Origin: an uncultured Clostridia bacterium
GTDB taxonomy: Bacteria; Bacillota; Clostridia; Lachnospirales; Lachnospiraceae
Assembly: GCA_946405675.1 (NCBI GenBank)
Contig: CAMJIC010000124.1
Span: 1 to 7,349 of the forward strand
Direction: 5' to 3'
DNA: 7,349 bases
Shown: positions 6,350 to 7,349 of the stretch, one piece after another
Layout: each line of letters begins with the position of its first letter
Position numbering within the stretch: position 1 is the stretch's first letter
Notes under the pieces: generated by a model
Told to the model about the DNA's origin: nothing
Seen by the model: only the letters and a program-made list of their open reading frames with translations
Databases searched by the model: none
Translations under genes and position numbers: made by a program

Positions 6350-7349
6350 TGGACAAGGAGCGGGAATTCGTCTCCGGTACGGAGCATGCCGGCTTTCCTA
6401 TGGACAGTTTTGTGGACAGGGCTGCGAAGGAGCAGGCTGATATCCGGCATGGGATGACGATCCGGGAGCAGGCCGAGAGAAGGGAGCTTGAATTCCTGAG
6501 CCCCTTCGCGTCCCATGCTGCATACAGCAGAGGGCGCGACAGGGATGAGGCGCAGGATGAGATCCGCACTGTCTATCAGAGAGACCGGGACAGGATCATC
6601 CACAGCAAGTCATTCAGGCGGATGAAGCAGAAGACCCAGGTCTTTATCGCGCCGGTCAGCGACCACTACCGCACCCGGCTGATGCATACGCTGGAGGTTT
6701 CCCAGCTTGCGCGTACCGTGTCGAGGGCACTTCTTTTGAATGATGATCTGACGGAGGCGATCGCGCTGGGGCACGACCTGGGGCATACGCCCTTCGGGCA
6801 TGCAGGGGAGCGCGTGCTGGGGAAGATATGCCCGCTGGGATTCCATCACTATGAACAAAGTGTCCGGGTCGTGGAACGCCTGGAGAGGGACGGCAGGGGC
6901 CTGAACCTGACAAAGGAGGTAAGGGACGGGATCCTGAACCATCAGTGGGGCCTCAATCCTTCCACGCCGGAGGGGCAGATCGTCCGCTATTGTGATAAGA
7001 TCGCGTATATCAATCATGACATCGACGACGCGGAGCGGGCAGGCCTTATGACAGAATCCGATATTCCGGAGCCGATCCGGAAAAACCTGGGCGCATCCCC
7101 CAAGGAGCGCCTTGACCGGATGATGCATGATATCATCTATCACAGCATTGGCCAGGAAGAAGTCCGTATGTCTGAGGAGACAGAGGGGTGGCTGGTTGAG
7201 CTGCGCTCCTTCATGTATGAGAACCTGTACACGGACAGCAGAGCGAAGGCGGAGGAGAAGAAAGTCCCGTTCCTACTGACCAATCTGTACAGTTATTATG
7301 AACGGCATATCGATGAGATGCCGCAGGAATATATCAGGCTGATCGAGGA
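6349..7349 (+). CDS. dgt: dGTPase-like HD-domain dNTP triphosphohydrolase (3' end outside window)
   Basis: Partial gene: 333 complete codons run off the right edge with no stop. It resembles clostridial deoxyguanosine triphosphate triphosphohydrolases, cytoplasmic enzymes that cut dNTPs into deoxynucleoside and triphosphate. Numbering from the ATG at 6349, the conserved RDRDRIIHSKSFRRMKQKTQVF lies at 78-99. The HD metal ligands are H113 (LMHTLEVSQLART), H142-D143 (LGHDLGHTPFGHAGE, 140-154) and probably D216 (YCDKIAYINHDIDDA, 214-228). The ATG overlaps the preceding stop (TGATG), which suggests coupling to the amylosucrase gene. Relatives, as I recall, begin near the internal ATG at 6454 (MTIREQAERRE). 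The 35 residues before it are therefore either a real extension or untranslated, and neither start has a strong ribosome binding site. Confidence 0.88.
   Translation, partial: MDKEREFVSGTEHAGFPMDSFVDRAAKEQADIRHGMTIREQAERRELEFLSPFASHAAYSRGRDRDEAQDEIRTVYQRDRDRIIHSKSFRRMKQKTQVFIAPVSDHYRTRLMHTLEVSQLARTVSRALLLNDDLTEAIALGHDLGHTPFGHAGERVLGKICPLGFHHYEQSVRVVERLERDGRGLNLTKEVRDGILNHQWGLNPSTPEGQIVRYCDKIAYINHDIDDAERAGLMTESDIPEPIRKNLGASPKERLDRMMHDIIYHSIGQEEVRMSEETEGWLVELRSFMYENLYTDSRAKAEEKKVPFLLTNLYSYYERHIDEMPQEYIRLIE

Overview
The window looks like chromosomal sequence from a moderately GC-rich Firmicute, most likely a gut-type clostridium of the Lachnospiraceae kind. This is inferred from the protein flavour (a YprB-like exonuclease, a clostridial-type dGTPase, a fused Nnr protein), strong AGGAGG-type ribosome binding sites and SigA-like promoters. 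It contains no rRNA, tRNA, CRISPR array, transposase or phage gene.

Layout. Bases 1-106 hold a short GC-rich hairpin and no supportable gene. Bases 107-1288 (minus strand) encode a DEDD-type RNase H-like exonuclease of the YprB family. Bases 1289-1645 form a divergent intergenic region. It has one promoter facing left, one facing right, and between them a 191-bp near-perfect palindromic element with 43-bp arms. On the plus strand follow a sugar-nucleotide-type nucleotidyltransferase (1646-2563), a 186-bp spacer with a candidate promoter and a 31-bp-spaced imperfect repeat, and a bifunctional NAD(P)HX epimerase/dehydratase (2750-4258). Next is a relatively AT-rich 219-bp regulatory spacer with a perfect -10 box, an operator-like inverted repeat and a leader hairpin. 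It precedes an amylosucrase-family GH13 enzyme (4478-6349), whose stop codon overlaps the start of a dGTPase-like HD hydrolase (6349 to beyond the window end).

How the genes relate. They do not form one obvious pathway. The Nnr protein repairs damaged NAD(P)H, the HD protein acts on dNTPs, and the YprB-like protein is a nuclease, so these three are housekeeping or repair functions. The nucleotidyltransferase and the amylosucrase-like enzyme concern sugar activation and sucrose/alpha-glucan metabolism. The amylosucrase and dGTPase genes overlap by one base (TGATG) and are probably one transcription unit under the promoter near 4338.

The least ordinary feature is the long palindrome at 1351-1541. 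It reads openly in several frames on both strands, gives nearly the same peptide from each strand, and artificially lengthens the open frame of the exonuclease gene. It looks like a non-coding repeat or miniature mobile element. I see no clear new multi-gene system here.
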